Below are positions 1-8,655 of a stretch of DNA of 64,000 bases, piece after piece. Below the pieces are notes generated by a model. That model saw only the letters and a list, made by a program, of their open reading frames with translations, made no database searches and had not been told where the DNA came from. A program made the position numbers and the translations under genes. Numbering within the stretch: the stretch's first letter is position 1; each line of letters opens with the position of its first letter. Source of the stretch: Pseudomonas sp. (lineage in GTDB: Bacteria > Pseudomonadota > Gammaproteobacteria > Pseudomonadales > Pseudomonadaceae); assembly GCF_002796985.1 (NCBI RefSeq), contig NZ_PEKX01000009.1, positions 186,001 to 250,000 on the forward strand. The letters run 5' to 3'.

Positions 1-1380
1 CCGCTGCACGACGAGTACCTGATGGGCGACGATGGCCGCGTGGCCTGCAAGGTCTATGGGCGGGTCAAGGCGCGGCACCTGTGGGACATGATCATGGTCT
101 CCACCTACGACTACGCCGAACCGGGCTTCATCCTGATCGACCGGGTCAACGAGATGAACAACAACTGGTGGTGCGAGGCCATTCGCGCCACCAACCCCTG
201 CGGCGAGCAGCCGCTGCCGCCCTATGGCTCCTGCCTGCTGGGCTCGGTGAACCTGACCACCTTCGTGATCGATGCATTCGGCGGCAACGCGCGCTTCGAC
301 TGGGAGCGCTACCGCGAAGTGGTCCGCGTGTTCACCCGCATGCTCGACAACGTCGTGGAGATCAACGGCTTGCCGCTGGAACAGCAGCGTGCGGAAATTC
401 TCGGCAAGCGCCGCCATGGCATGGGTTTCCTCGGCCTGGGCTCGGCGCTGACCCTGCTCAAGCTGCGCTACGGCAGCCCGGAAGCGTGCGTGTTCACTGA
501 GGAAGTGGCGCGCGAGATGGCTCTGGTCGGTTGGGAAGTAGCGCTGGAACTGTCCCGCGAGAAAGGCCCGGCGCCGGCGCTGGTGAAGGAATACGAAGTC
601 ACCGCGCAGATGCTGCGCAAGCGCCCGGAAATGAAGGCCGATGGCCTCAAGGTTGGTGACAAGGTGGCGGGCCGCGTGCTCCACGCCAAGTACTCGCGCT
701 ATATGCAGCGCGTTGCCGAGCACGCACCGCAGCTGATCGAGGAGCTCGCCAAGCACGGCGCGCGCTTCACCCACCACAGCTCCATCGCGCCCACCGGCAC
801 CATCAGCCTGAGCCTGGCGAACAATGCCTCCAACGGCATCGAGCCGAGCTTCGCTCACCACTACTCGCGCAACGTCATTCGTCCGAGTCGCAAGACCAAG
901 GAGAAGATTTCGGTCTTCAGCTACGAGCTGCTGGCCTACCGCGACCAGGTGGACAACCACGCCGTGCCCGGCGCCGAGGAAGAGAAGCACCGCCTGCCGG
1001 ACTACTTCATCACCGCCGACGACATCACCCCGCAGCAGCATGTGGACATCCAGGCCGCCGCGCAGAAGTGGATCGACTCGTCGATCTCCAAGACCGCCAA
1101 CGTCCCCACCGACTACCCGTTCGAGGACTTCAAGGACATCTACCGCTACGCCTGGCGTCAGGGGCTGAAGGGCTGCACCACCTTCCGCTTCAATCCGGCG
1201 GCCTTCCAGGGCGTACTGGTGAAGGAGTCGGACCTGGAGAAGACGCTGTACCGCTTCGAGCTGGAAGACGGTAGCGTGGTGGAGCTCAAGGGCAACGAGG
1301 AAGTGGAGTACGACGGCGAGATCCATAGCGCCGCCAACCTCTTCGACGCCCTGAAAGAAGGCTATTACGGCAAGTACTGA
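1..1380 (+). CDS. nrdJa: Adenosylcobalamin-dependent (class II) ribonucleotide reductase, large part, 5'-truncated by window edge
   Basis: This is the C-terminal 459 codons of the catalytic subunit that reduces ribonucleotides to deoxyribonucleotides with a B12-derived radical, in the cytosol and without needing oxygen. The reading frame is open from base 1, so the start lies upstream of the window. The segment NPCGEQPLPPYGSCLLGS (near codons 65-82) holds the N-x-C-x-E active-site cysteine, and a later stretch (APTGTISL) is a typical RNR substrate-binding loop. The protein ends before the C-terminal Cys-rich tail, which is encoded by the next gene; this split arrangement is known from P. aeruginosa (PA5497/PA5496). 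The stop is 17 bp before the nrdJb start, so the two are co-transcribed. The family call is secure. Confidence 0.95.
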   Translation, partial: PLHDEYLMGDDGRVACKVYGRVKARHLWDMIMVSTYDYAEPGFILIDRVNEMNNNWWCEAIRATNPCGEQPLPPYGSCLLGSVNLTTFVIDAFGGNARFDWERYREVVRVFTRMLDNVVEINGLPLEQQRAEILGKRRHGMGFLGLGSALTLLKLRYGSPEACVFTEEVAREMALVGWEVALELSREKGPAPALVKEYEVTAQMLRKRPEMKADGLKVGDKVAGRVLHAKYSRYMQRVAEHAPQLIEELAKHGARFTHHSSIAPTGTISLSLANNASNGIEPSFAHHYSRNVIRPSRKTKEKISVFSYELLAYRDQVDNHAVPGAEEEKHRLPDYFITADDITPQQHVDIQAAAQKWIDSSISKTANVPTDYPFEDFKDIYRYAWRQGLKGCTTFRFNPAAFQGVLVKESDLEKTLYRFELEDGSVVELKGNEEVEYDGEIHSAANLFDALKEGYYGKY

Positions 1381-1397
1381 TGCCCCTGGAGAATGCT

Positions 1398-2084
1398 ATG
1401 AGCGTCAAGATCAATCAGAAGATCAAAGGTTTCCAGGTGGTGGACGTGGCCGAGGAGAAGGCCCGCAGCGAAGCCGCTGCAGAAGCTGCCGTGGTGAAGA
1501 TGGATGAAACCCTGCAGCGGCCGGAGCTGCTGGTCGGCGCGACCTACAAGATCAAGTCGCCGCTGTTCGAGCACGCGCTGTACGTGACCATCAACGACGT
1601 GGTGCTCAACCCGGACACCCCGTACGAGCAGCGCCGGCCCTTCGAGATCTTCATCAATTCGAAGAACATGGACCACTTCCAGTGGATCGTTGCACTCACC
1701 CGAATCATGTCCGCGGTGTTCCGCAAGGGCGGCGACTGCACCTTCATGGTGGAAGAGATGAAGGCGGTGTTCGACCCGCGCGGCGGCTACCTCAAGCGCG
1801 GCGGCATCTATATGCCGTCGATCGTCGCCGAGATCGGCGCTGTGATCGAGCGCCACCTGGTCGCCATCGGCCTGATGGAAGGCCCACAGCTGGACGAGGA
1901 ACAGCGCCTGTACCTCGCCGAAAAGCGCGCCGCCTACGAGGCTGCCCAGGGCACCAACAAGGCCGAGCCTGGCGAAGGCTTCCCCGCCGGCGCGCAGCTG
2001 TGCGGCAAGTGCAACACCATGGCCGTGGTGCAGATGGATGGCTGCGCGACCTGCCTGAACTGCGGACATTCGAAATGTGGGTGA
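1398..2084 (+). CDS. nrdJb: Ribonucleotide reductase class II, small accessory part NrdJb
   Basis: A 228-residue protein completing the split class II reductase. I chose ATG 1398 (MSVKINQKIKG) because GGAG lies 6 bases upstream; an in-frame ATG at 1380 that overlaps the nrdJa stop has no good ribosome site. The C-terminus (about residues 200-228) has four CxxC-type cysteines (CGKC, CATC, NCGHSKCG), the redox/zinc tail that re-reduces the active site in single-chain NrdJ enzymes. The middle resembles the TSCPD-type domain found at the end of long NrdJ proteins. It follows nrdJa directly and is probably translated from the same mRNA. In P. aeruginosa both halves are needed for activity. Confidence 0.92.
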   Translation: MSVKINQKIKGFQVVDVAEEKARSEAAAEAAVVKMDETLQRPELLVGATYKIKSPLFEHALYVTINDVVLNPDTPYEQRRPFEIFINSKNMDHFQWIVALTRIMSAVFRKGGDCTFMVEEMKAVFDPRGGYLKRGGIYMPSIVAEIGAVIERHLVAIGLMEGPQLDEEQRLYLAEKRAAYEAAQGTNKAEPGEGFPAGAQLCGKCNTMAVVQMDGCATCLNCGHSKCG

Positions 2085-2232
2085 GCCCGCTCAAAACGCA
2101 TGCGTTTTGAAGGGCGAACGACTGGCCATGGATGGCCAGGCCGGGGTTGCGCTTGAGCAGAGGAGTAACGGCAGGGATGCCAGCACCGAACTAGATCCTC
2201 ACTCCCAAACGCTTCACGCCGGATTGCTCTTC

Positions 2233-2298
2233 GTAGGAGCGAGCTTGCTCGCGAACAGACCCGCTGCGTGGCCCGTTCGCGAGCAAGCTCGTTCCTAC
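2233..2298. repeat. REP doublet, family A (GAGCTTGCTCGC core)
   Basis: Two inverted copies, 2233-2255 and 2276-2298, of a 23-bp element that starts GTAGGAGCGAGC and ends GCTCGCGAA. They face each other across 20 bp, between the convergent ends of nrdJb and thrB. Each copy is itself an imperfect palindrome, and as RNA the pair would form a long hairpin that could end transcripts from both sides. This is a common Pseudomonas REP type. Another doublet of the family is at 12106-12230. Confidence 0.88.
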
Positions 2299-2325
2299 AA
2301 GTCCTGCTTCGCGATCAAATCCGCG

Positions 2326-3276
2326 TTACAGCGCAAACGGCAAATGAATCCCCACCGTCTGCCGCTGCGCCAGGCGTCGTTCAAACTCTTCCGGGTCATG
2401 AATCAGCACGTCCTGCCCGGCAAACGCCTTGGCGGCGATCAACCGCGACAGCCAGAAGCGCACGCAAGCCACCCGCAGCATCTCCGGCCACAGCTCCGCT
2501 TCCAGCGCGGTGAACGGCCGCTTGGCCGCATAGGCCGCCAGCAGGGCGCGCGCGCGCGTGCCGTCGAGGGCGCCGTCGTCGCTGGAGCACCAGTCGTTCA
2601 CGGTGATCGCCAGGTCGTAGAGCATCCAGCCCGAGCTGGCGTTGTAGAAGTCGATCACCCCCGCCAGGTGCGGGCCGTCGAACAGCACGTTGTCGCGGAA
2701 CAGGTCGGCGTGCAGGTTGGCGCGCGGCAGCGCCGGTTGTTCGGCGAGCAGGCGGGCGATCTCCTCCAGCGCATCGCCCAGCAGGGTCGCGGCGTTGCCT
2801 GACAGGTGCGACTGCATTGCCTCGCCTTCGTGCAGCATCCAGCTCAGCCCGCGGTCGCTGGGGCGCTCGATGATCCGCTCGCGAGTGGCCAGGTGCAGGT
2901 GCGCCAGCAGGTTGCCGACCTCCTTGCAGTGATGGTTGTTCGGCGTGCGCTCGTGGCGGCCGGCCAGGCGCGGTTGCAGCAGCGCCGGCTTGCCTTCGAG
3001 CTGGCGCAGCGCCTCGCCATCCTTGGTGCGCAGGGCGTAAGGCACCGGCAGGTCGGCTTCGTGCAGCACGTCGAGCAGTTCGATGAAGAACGGCATCTCC
3101 TGCACCGGGCCGCGCTCCACCAGGGTCAGGACGAATTCGCCCTGCTCCAGGCTGACGAAGAAGTTGCTGTTCTCCGAGCCTTCCGCGATACCGCGGAAGT
3201 CCCGCAGGCGGCCAAGGCCGTAGGGGGCGAGGAAGTCTTCCAGGACCGGACGTTCCAGAGGCGTGAATACCGACAT
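2326..3276 (-). CDS. thrB: Homoserine kinase, fructosamine-kinase-like (ThrB type II)
   Basis: A 316-residue cytosolic kinase that phosphorylates L-homoserine in threonine synthesis. This is the APH/choline-kinase-fold form used by pseudomonads, not the GHMP-kinase form of enterics. The kinase landmarks are ANLHADLFRDNVLF (catalytic loop, near residue 190) and GVIDFYNASSG (metal-binding Asp). The start is ATG 3276 (MSVFTPLERP) with AGAGGA upstream; a TTG two codons earlier is less likely. It corresponds to PA5495. The next gene upstream on this strand, a DUF2782 protein, ends 34 bp before it, so the two are probably co-transcribed. Confidence 0.93.
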   Translation of the reverse strand: MSVFTPLERPVLEDFLAPYGLGRLRDFRGIAEGSENSNFFVSLEQGEFVLTLVERGPVQEMPFFIELLDVLHEADLPVPYALRTKDGEALRQLEGKPALLQPRLAGRHERTPNNHHCKEVGNLLAHLHLATRERIIERPSDRGLSWMLHEGEAMQSHLSGNAATLLGDALEEIARLLAEQPALPRANLHADLFRDNVLFDGPHLAGVIDFYNASSGWMLYDLAITVNDWCSSDDGALDGTRARALLAAYAAKRPFTALEAELWPEMLRVACVRFWLSRLIAAKAFAGQDVLIHDPEEFERRLAQRQTVGIHLPFAL

Positions 3277-3310
3277 GCTCAATCCTCTGGAGCGTCGTGG
3301 GCGGGAGGGT

Positions 3311-3598
3311 TTACCAGCTGAAGATCTGCCACTGCGGAATCAGCTTGTCGGGCTGGTCCGAGCGGATGAAGTTGCCGTCGCTGCCGTCCTGGCGCACCAG
3401 GAAGTACGGCTTGCCATGCTTGGGGATGACCTTGATGGCGTAGAGGAACCCGTTCACGCGGTATTCCTGGACGGTCTTGTCGCCCTCCTGGCGGATGGTC
3501 ACATCCGGCTCCGGCGTCGGGGCATCGTCCGCGGCCAGGACGGTGGTCGCGCCAAGACCCAGCAGAGCGGCGAGCAACAGGCGGTTCAACGTACGCAT
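3311..3598 (-). CDS. DUF2782 small exported protein
   Basis: A 95-residue protein with a clear signal peptide (Arg at position 2, a Leu/Ala-rich core, likely cleavage after VLAA near residue 23) and a short mature domain ending PQWQIFSW. It matches the DUF2782 proteins that sit between thrB and polA in pseudomonads (PA5494). The mature part has the two-strand pattern YRVNGFLYAIKVIPKHGKPY typical of that family. Its molecular function is not established; the location is periplasmic or inner-membrane associated. It runs divergently from polA, with 74 bp between the two starts. Confidence 0.8.
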   Translation of the reverse strand: MRTLNRLLLAALLGLGATTVLAADDAPTPEPDVTIRQEGDKTVQEYRVNGFLYAIKVIPKHGKPYFLVRQDGSDGNFIRSDQPDKLIPQWQIFSW

Positions 3599-3672
3599 GA
3601 TAACCTTGTCCCTTTGTCGAATTGGCTACGGACATTTTAGCCCGAGCCCTTCTGAAAAGGTTGATTCCCCTC

Positions 3673-6423
3673 ATGAGCCAAGCACCCCTCGTCCTCGTGG
3701 ACGGCTCGTCCTATCTGTATCGCGCCTTCCATGCCCTGCCGCCGCTGATGACCTCCAGCGGCTTGCCGACCGGTGCGGTGAAGGGCGTGCTGAACATGCT
3801 CAAGAGCTTGCGCAAGCAGTATCCGGACAGCCCTTTCGCGGTGGTCTTCGATGCCAAGGGCGGGACCTTCCGCGATGAGATGTTTGCCGAATACAAGGCC
3901 AATCGCCCCTCGATGCCGGACGACCTGCGAGTGCAGGTGGAGCCGCTGCACGCCACCGTGCGCGCCCTCGGCCTGCCACTGCTTTGCGTGGAAGGCGTGG
4001 AAGCCGATGACGTGATCGGCACCCTGGCCCGACAGAGCGCGGCCGGCGGCCGGGCGGTGGTGATCTCCACCGGCGACAAGGACATGGCACAGCTGGTCGA
4101 CGGGCACATTACGCTGGTCAACACCATGACCGGTAGCACGCTCGACGTGGATGGCGTGAAGGAGAAATTCGGTGTCGGTCCTGAGCTCATCATCGATTAT
4201 CTGGCGCTGATGGGTGACAAGGTCGACAACATCCCCGGCGTACCCGGTGTCGGCGAAAAGACCGCGCTTGGCCTGCTCACCGGCGTGGGTGGTGGCCTGG
4301 ATGTGCTTTACGCCAGCCTGAACAAGGTGCCCGAACTGCCGATCCGCGGCGCCAAGGGCCTGCCGGCCAAGCTCGAAGAGCACAAGGACATGGCCTACCT
4401 GTCCTACAAGCTCGCCACCATCAAGTGCGATGTCGAACTGAACATCGAGATCGATGCCCTGCACCCCGGCGAACCGGACCGTGAGGCCCTGGCCGAGCTG
4501 TATCGCACCCTGGAGTTCAAGACCGGGCTGGATGATCTGCAACGCCAGGCGGCCAAGGCTGGAACCCCCCAGCTAGCGCTGGAAGAGGCCCCCGCTGCCA
4601 CAGCGGAGAAGCTCTACGAGACCGTCCTGGAGCAACCTCAGTTCGACGCCTGGCTAAAGAAGCTGGAAGCTGCCGAGCTGATCGCCTTCGACACCGAGAC
4701 CACCAGCCTCGACCCACAGCAGGCGCAGGTGGTGGGTGTGTCCTTCGCGGTCAAGGAAGGCGAAGCCGCCTACGTACCGCTGGCCCACAGTTATATGGGC
4801 GTGCCGGCGCAGTTGGACCGCGACGCCGTGCTCAAGGCTCTCAAGCCGCTGCTGGAAGACCCGAAGAAACGCAAGATCGGTCAGCACGCCAAGTACGACA
4901 TGAACGTCCTGGCCAACGCCTCGACGCCCATCGCCGTGCAGGGCATCGCCTTCGACACCATGCTCGAATCCTACGTGCTGGACTCCACCGCGACCCGTCA
5001 TGACATGGACAGCCTGGCGCTGAAGTACCTCGGCCACAGCACCATCCGTTATGAAGACATCGCCGGCAAGGGCGCCAAGCAGCTGACCTTCGACCAGATC
5101 GCCCTGGAGCAGGCCGGCCCCTACGCCGCCGAAGATGCCGACGTGACCCTGCGCCTGCACCAGACCCTGTGGCAGAAGCTGGAAGCCATCCCGTCGCTGG
5201 CGAAAGTCCTGACCGAAATCGAGATGCCGCTGGTGCCGGTGCTGGCGCGCATCGAGCGCAACGGCGCGCTGGTCGACGCCAACCTGCTGGGCAAGCAGAG
5301 TGTCGAGCTGGGCGAGAAGATGGTCGGCCTGGAGCGCCAGGCGTACGACCTGGCAGGCCAGGAGTTCAACCTTGGCTCGCCCAAGCAGCTGGGCGCCATC
5401 CTCTATGAAAAGCTCGGCCTGCCGATTCTCTCCAAGACCGCCACCGGCCAGCCATCCACCGCCGAGAATGTCCTCGCCGAGCTGGCCGAGCAGGATTACG
5501 AGCTGCCCAAGGTGATCATGCAGTACCGCTCCATGAGCAAGCTCAAGAGCACCTACACCGACAAGCTGCCGGAGCAGATCAATCCACGCACCGGGCGGAT
5601 CCACACCAGCTACCACCAGGCGGTGGCGGCGACCGGCCGGCTGTCTTCCAGCGACCCGAACCTGCAGAACATCCCGATCCGCACCGCCGAGGGTCGGCGC
5701 ATCCGCCAGGCCTTCGTCGCGGCCAAGGGCTACAAGCTGCTGGCGGCGGACTACTCGCAGATCGAACTGCGCATCATGGCCCACCTGGCCAAGGACGAAG
5801 GCCTGCTGGATGCTTTCCGTCACGACCGCGACGTACACCGCGCCACTGCCGCCGAAGTCTTCGGCGTGCCGCTGGATGAAGTCACCTCCGACCAGCGCCG
5901 CAGCGCCAAGGCGATCAACTTCGGCCTGATCTACGGCATGAGCGCCTTCGGCCTGGCCAAGCAGATCGGCGTCGAGCGCAAGGAAGCCCAGGCCTACATC
6001 GACCGTTACTTCGCCCGCTACCCCGGCGTGCTGGCCTATATGGAGCGCACTCGCGCCCAGGCCGCCGAGCAGGGCTTCGTCGAGACGCTGTTCGGCCGGC
6101 GCCTGTACCTGCCGGAAATCGCCTCTAAGAACGGCGCCATGCGCAAGGCTGCCGAGCGCACCGCGATCAACGCACCGATGCAGGGCACGGCCGCGGACAT
6201 CATGAAGCGCGCGATGGTGGCTGTGGATAACTGGCTGCAGGAGAGCGGCATCGATGCCCGCGTCATCCTCCAGGTACACGACGAACTGGTGCTGGAAGTG
6301 CGCGAAGACCTGGTCGATCAGGTCCGTGATGGCATTCGCCCGCTGATGAGCGGCGCGGCGGAACTGGACGTACCGCTGGTCGTCGAAGCCGGTGTGGGGG
6401 CGAACTGGGACGAGGCTCACTGA
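3673..6423 (+). CDS. polA: DNA polymerase I
   Basis: A 916-residue repair and Okazaki-fragment polymerase with all three domains. The 5'-nuclease is residues 1-300, with VDGSSYLYRAFH at the start, EGVEADDVIGT for metal binding and a helix-3-turn-helix at NIPGVPGVGEKTA. The 3'-5' exonuclease is about 330-500, with FDTETTSLD and the proofreading Asp/Glu residues intact. The family A polymerase is about 520-916, with DYSQIELR (motif A), the O helix RRSAKAINFGLIYGMS and QVHDELVLE (motif C). I chose ATG 3673 (MSQAPLVLVDG) by homology; an in-frame ATG at 3622 would add a tail not seen in the family. It is followed by a terminator and the ErsA sRNA gene. Confidence 0.97.
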   Translation: MSQAPLVLVDGSSYLYRAFHALPPLMTSSGLPTGAVKGVLNMLKSLRKQYPDSPFAVVFDAKGGTFRDEMFAEYKANRPSMPDDLRVQVEPLHATVRALGLPLLCVEGVEADDVIGTLARQSAAGGRAVVISTGDKDMAQLVDGHITLVNTMTGSTLDVDGVKEKFGVGPELIIDYLALMGDKVDNIPGVPGVGEKTALGLLTGVGGGLDVLYASLNKVPELPIRGAKGLPAKLEEHKDMAYLSYKLATIKCDVELNIEIDALHPGEPDREALAELYRTLEFKTGLDDLQRQAAKAGTPQLALEEAPAATAEKLYETVLEQPQFDAWLKKLEAAELIAFDTETTSLDPQQAQVVGVSFAVKEGEAAYVPLAHSYMGVPAQLDRDAVLKALKPLLEDPKKRKIGQHAKYDMNVLANASTPIAVQGIAFDTMLESYVLDSTATRHDMDSLALKYLGHSTIRYEDIAGKGAKQLTFDQIALEQAGPYAAEDADVTLRLHQTLWQKLEAIPSLAKVLTEIEMPLVPVLARIERNGALVDANLLGKQSVELGEKMVGLERQAYDLAGQEFNLGSPKQLGAILYEKLGLPILSKTATGQPSTAENVLAELAEQDYELPKVIMQYRSMSKLKSTYTDKLPEQINPRTGRIHTSYHQAVAATGRLSSSDPNLQNIPIRTAEGRRIRQAFVAAKGYKLLAADYSQIELRIMAHLAKDEGLLDAFRHDRDVHRATAAEVFGVPLDEVTSDQRRSAKAINFGLIYGMSAFGLAKQIGVERKEAQAYIDRYFARYPGVLAYMERTRAQAAEQGFVETLFGRRLYLPEIASKNGAMRKAAERTAINAPMQGTAADIMKRAMVAVDNWLQESGIDARVILQVHDELVLEVREDLVDQVRDGIRPLMSGAAELDVPLVVEAGVGANWDEAH

Positions 6424-6442
6424 CGACTGGACGAACGGTCAC

Positions 6443-6466
6443 AAGGCCCGCCAGTCGGGCCTTCTG
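6443..6466 (+). terminator. Putative polA terminator
   Basis: An 8-bp perfect inverted repeat (AAGGCCCG / CGGGCCTT) with a 5-base loop, 20 bp past the polA stop. The T-run is short, so the strength is uncertain. Confidence 0.65.
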
Positions 6467-6521
6467 GTGCGATTGTTCAGGCGCTTTCGGACCCGCCTGA
6501 AAAAAACTTTCATGACCCGCT

Positions 6522-6549
6522 GAACTTTCCCGCGAAGAGCCGAGTCAGA
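6522..6549 (+). promoter_or_regulatory. Sigma-22 (AlgU/RpoE-type) promoter of ErsA
   Basis: GAACTT at 6522-6527 and TCAGA at 6545-6549 are separated by 17 bp, which fits the extracytoplasmic-stress sigma factor consensus GAACTT-N16/17-TCnnA. The predicted transcription start is near 6554, 132 bases before the end of the terminator T-run, which is the length reported for ErsA in P. aeruginosa. Confidence 0.75.
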
Positions 6550-6553
6550 ACTC

Positions 6554-6685
6554 GTGAATGGCTGGTGAAGCCCTTCGATGCTCCTTTGCAGTGTTTAGTG
6601 TTGGCAGATTACTGGACCCCGCCCTAGCGGTCCGGACTTAAACCCCGAACTTCCCCCTCCCCATACGAAGCTCGGGGTTTTTTTT
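6554..6685 (+). ncRNA. ersA: ErsA small regulatory RNA (Spot 42-position sRNA)
   Basis: The polA-engB gap is where E. coli carries Spot 42 and P. aeruginosa carries the Hfq-dependent, envelope-stress-induced sRNA ErsA. Here the gap has a sigma-22-type promoter (6522-6549), a C-rich unstructured stretch at 6652-6662 of the kind ErsA uses to pair with mRNA leaders, and a strong intrinsic terminator. The terminator arms are AACCCCGAACTTC and GAAGCTCGGGGTT at 6641-6653 and 6667-6679, with one mismatch, followed by eight Ts. In P. aeruginosa ErsA represses algC and oprD. The assignment rests on synteny, promoter, terminator and length, not on an alignment. Confidence 0.82.
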
Positions 6686-6700
6686 GCCTGCGATTTGGCC

Positions 6701-7363
6701 TCAGGCCTCCTCGCCGGCCTCCTCTTCTTCCTCATCCAGCAGACCCAGCCAGGCAGCCAGGACCAGCTGTGCCTCTTCCACGCCCTGGCGCTTGGGGGCG
6801 GAGAACAGCTGCAGGGTGGCGACATCGCCCCAGCCATCGAGGATTTCCTTGCGGGTCTTGAGCAGCGCGTTCTTCGCCGCGCCGTAGGCCAGCTTGTCGG
6901 CCTTGGTCAGCAGCACGTGGATCGGCAACTGGCTGGCCTGGGCCCAGTCGAGCATCAGGCGGTCGAAATCGGTCAGCGGATGGCGGATATCCATCATCAG
7001 CATCACGCCGGCTAGCGCATTGCGGCTGGAGAGATAAGCTTCCAGGTGCTGCTGCCAGTGCAGCTTCAGCGGAATCGGCACCTTGGCGTAGCCATAACCG
7101 GGGAGGTCGACCAGGCGGCGCTCGTCATCCAGGCGGAAGAAGTTCAGCAACTGGGTGCGGCCGGGGGTCTTGGAAGTTCGCGCCAGGCTGGCGTGAGTCA
7201 GCGCGTTCAGCGCGCTGGACTTGCCCGCGTTGGAGCGGCCGGCGAAGGCGACTTCCAGGCCGGAATCTTCCGGGCACTGGTTCACCTTGGCGGCGGAAAT
7301 GAGGAAGGTGGCCTGCTGGCAGAGGCCGAGAATCGGGTTTTTCGTAGCGTTCTTCGAGGACAT
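6701..7363 (-). CDS. engB: Ribosome-biogenesis GTPase EngB/YihA
   Basis: A 220-residue GTPase needed for 50S subunit assembly. The P-loop is GRSNAGKSS (about residues 42-50), G3 is DLPGYGYA and G4 is TKADK. The C-terminus is a run of acidic residues (DEEEEEAGEEA). The start ATG 7363 (MSSKNATKNP) is set by homology; the frame stays open upstream but without family-like sequence. Its partner gene polA and the intervening sRNA match the arrangement in P. aeruginosa (PA5492). Confidence 0.94.
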   Translation of the reverse strand: MSSKNATKNPILGLCQQATFLISAAKVNQCPEDSGLEVAFAGRSNAGKSSALNALTHASLARTSKTPGRTQLLNFFRLDDERRLVDLPGYGYAKVPIPLKLHWQQHLEAYLSSRNALAGVMLMMDIRHPLTDFDRLMLDWAQASQLPIHVLLTKADKLAYGAAKNALLKTRKEILDGWGDVATLQLFSAPKRQGVEEAQLVLAAWLGLLDEEEEEAGEEA

Positions 7364-7411
7364 GGGTAACTTCGCAGCGGGTGCGACGCGGTGTCGCGGG
7401 GGGCGGTTTCG

Positions 7412-7440
7412 TTTCCGTTTAGGCATTGGAAGTATATAAT
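7412..7440 (+). promoter_or_regulatory. Candidate sigma-70 promoter for the cytochrome genes
   Basis: A perfect TATAAT lies at 7435-7440, with a weak TTTCCG 17 bp upstream at 7412-7417. It would give a leader of roughly 95 bases before the cytochrome c5-like start at 7544. Confidence 0.55.
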
Positions 7441-7543
7441 GCCGCGGATTTTGTGTGCGCTTTATCCCCCAGGGTCGAGCCACACGGGAACGTTGAAGTC
7501 CGCGCAAACAAGAACGTGGATGTTCCCTGCGATGAGGACAATC

Positions 7544-7834
7544 ATGAAGAAATTGCTGTTCGCAGCCATCGTTGCCGCGCTGGCATCCAGCGCCTTGGCG
7601 GCCCAGGATCCGGAAGCCGTGTTCAACAGAGCCTGTGGCGCCTGCCACAATGGTCAGTTGCCGATGGCGCCGAAGAAGGGCGACGCCGCCGCCTGGAAGC
7701 CACGCCTGGACAAGGGCATGGACACGCTGGTGCAACACGTGACCAACGGTTTCAACGCGATGCCGCCTCGCGGCCTGTGCACCGACTGCAGCGCCGAGGA
7801 TTACCAGACAATTATCCAGTGGATGTCGAAGTAA
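7544..7834 (+). CDS. Cytochrome c5-like monoheme protein
   Basis: A 96-residue periplasmic electron carrier. A signal peptide (MKKLLFAAIVAALASSALAA) precedes one heme site, CGACH (about residues 31-35). The methionine ligand is likely in NAMPPRGLC, and the following CTDC pair is typical of the c5 family. ATG 7544 has GAGGA five bases upstream and is preferred to the in-frame ATG at 7532. It corresponds to PA5491 and lies 47 bp before the cytochrome c4 gene, so one mRNA is likely. Confidence 0.86.
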   Translation: MKKLLFAAIVAALASSALAAQDPEAVFNRACGACHNGQLPMAPKKGDAAAWKPRLDKGMDTLVQHVTNGFNAMPPRGLCTDCSAEDYQTIIQWMSK

Positions 7835-7881
7835 CTTCTCAGGCCTTACTCTTTCACCCTTAGCCGTTATTGGATTAGCTG

Positions 7882-8487
7882 ATGAACAAATTGATCGTGA
7901 GTCTGCTGTTGACCCTGGGTCTTGTCGGTGTGGCGAACGCCGCTGGCGATGCCAAGGCCGGTCAGGCGAAAGCTGCTGTCTGTGGTGCCTGCCACGGTGC
8001 CGATGGCAACAGCATGGCGCCCAACTTCCCGAAACTGGCCGGGCAGGGTGAGCGTTACCTGCTCAAGCAGATGCACGACATCAAGGATGGCAAGCGCACC
8101 GTTCTGGAAATGACCGGCCTGCTGACCAACCTCAGCGACGAAGACCTGGCCGACATCGCCGCCTACTTCTCCAGCCAGAACCCGAGCGTCGGCGCCGCCG
8201 ATCCCAAGTTGGTCGCCCAGGGCGAAGCCCTGTTCCGCGGCGGCAAGCTCGCCGAAGGCATGCCGGCCTGCACCGGTTGCCACAACCCCGCAGGCCAGGG
8301 CAACGCTGAAGCCGGTTTCCCGCACCTGGGTGGCCAGCACGCGGCCTACACCGCCAAGCAGCTGACCGCCTTCCGCGAAGGCGAGCGCACCAACGACGGC
8401 GACGCCATGATCATGCGCAGCATCGCCGCCAAGCTGTCCAACAAGGACATCGCTGCGGTCTCCAGCTACATCGAAGGTCTGCACTAA
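7882..8487 (+). CDS. cc4: Cytochrome c4, diheme
   Basis: A 201-residue periplasmic diheme cytochrome with two homologous halves. After a signal peptide ending near ANAA (residue 21), the heme sites are CGACH (34-38) and CTGCH (130-134). The partner methionines lie in KRTVLEMTG and GDAMIMRS. Cytochrome c4 passes electrons from the bc1 complex to terminal oxidases, including cbb3. It matches PA5490 and is followed by a strong intrinsic terminator, which separates it from dsbA. Confidence 0.93.
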   Translation: MNKLIVSLLLTLGLVGVANAAGDAKAGQAKAAVCGACHGADGNSMAPNFPKLAGQGERYLLKQMHDIKDGKRTVLEMTGLLTNLSDEDLADIAAYFSSQNPSVGAADPKLVAQGEALFRGGKLAEGMPACTGCHNPAGQGNAEAGFPHLGGQHAAYTAKQLTAFREGERTNDGDAMIMRSIAAKLSNKDIAAVSSYIEGLH

Positions 8488-8520
8488 GCACACCTGCGCT
8501 GGCGGAAACGCCAGGTCAAA

Positions 8521-8548
8521 AAAAGGGTGGCTTCGGCCACCCTTTTTT
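8521..8548 (+). terminator. Intrinsic terminator after cytochrome c4
   Basis: GGGTGGC / GCCACCC stem with a TTCG tetraloop, flanked by As on the left and six Ts on the right. Confidence 0.9.
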
Positions 8549-8655
8549 GCATCCGCCGCCACTACAATGCTGGAACCGCGTCTAGCCCCTCCGGTCAAAC
8601 CGCTTTATCCCGCCACGCCCGAGCGCGGCGGTTCCGCTCAGCCAAGGAGTGAACC

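Noticed and set aside
4654..6420. A 588-codon minus-strand frame inside polA
   Set aside because: Mirror of the polA codon pattern; no start site, no domain, and the sense gene is certain.
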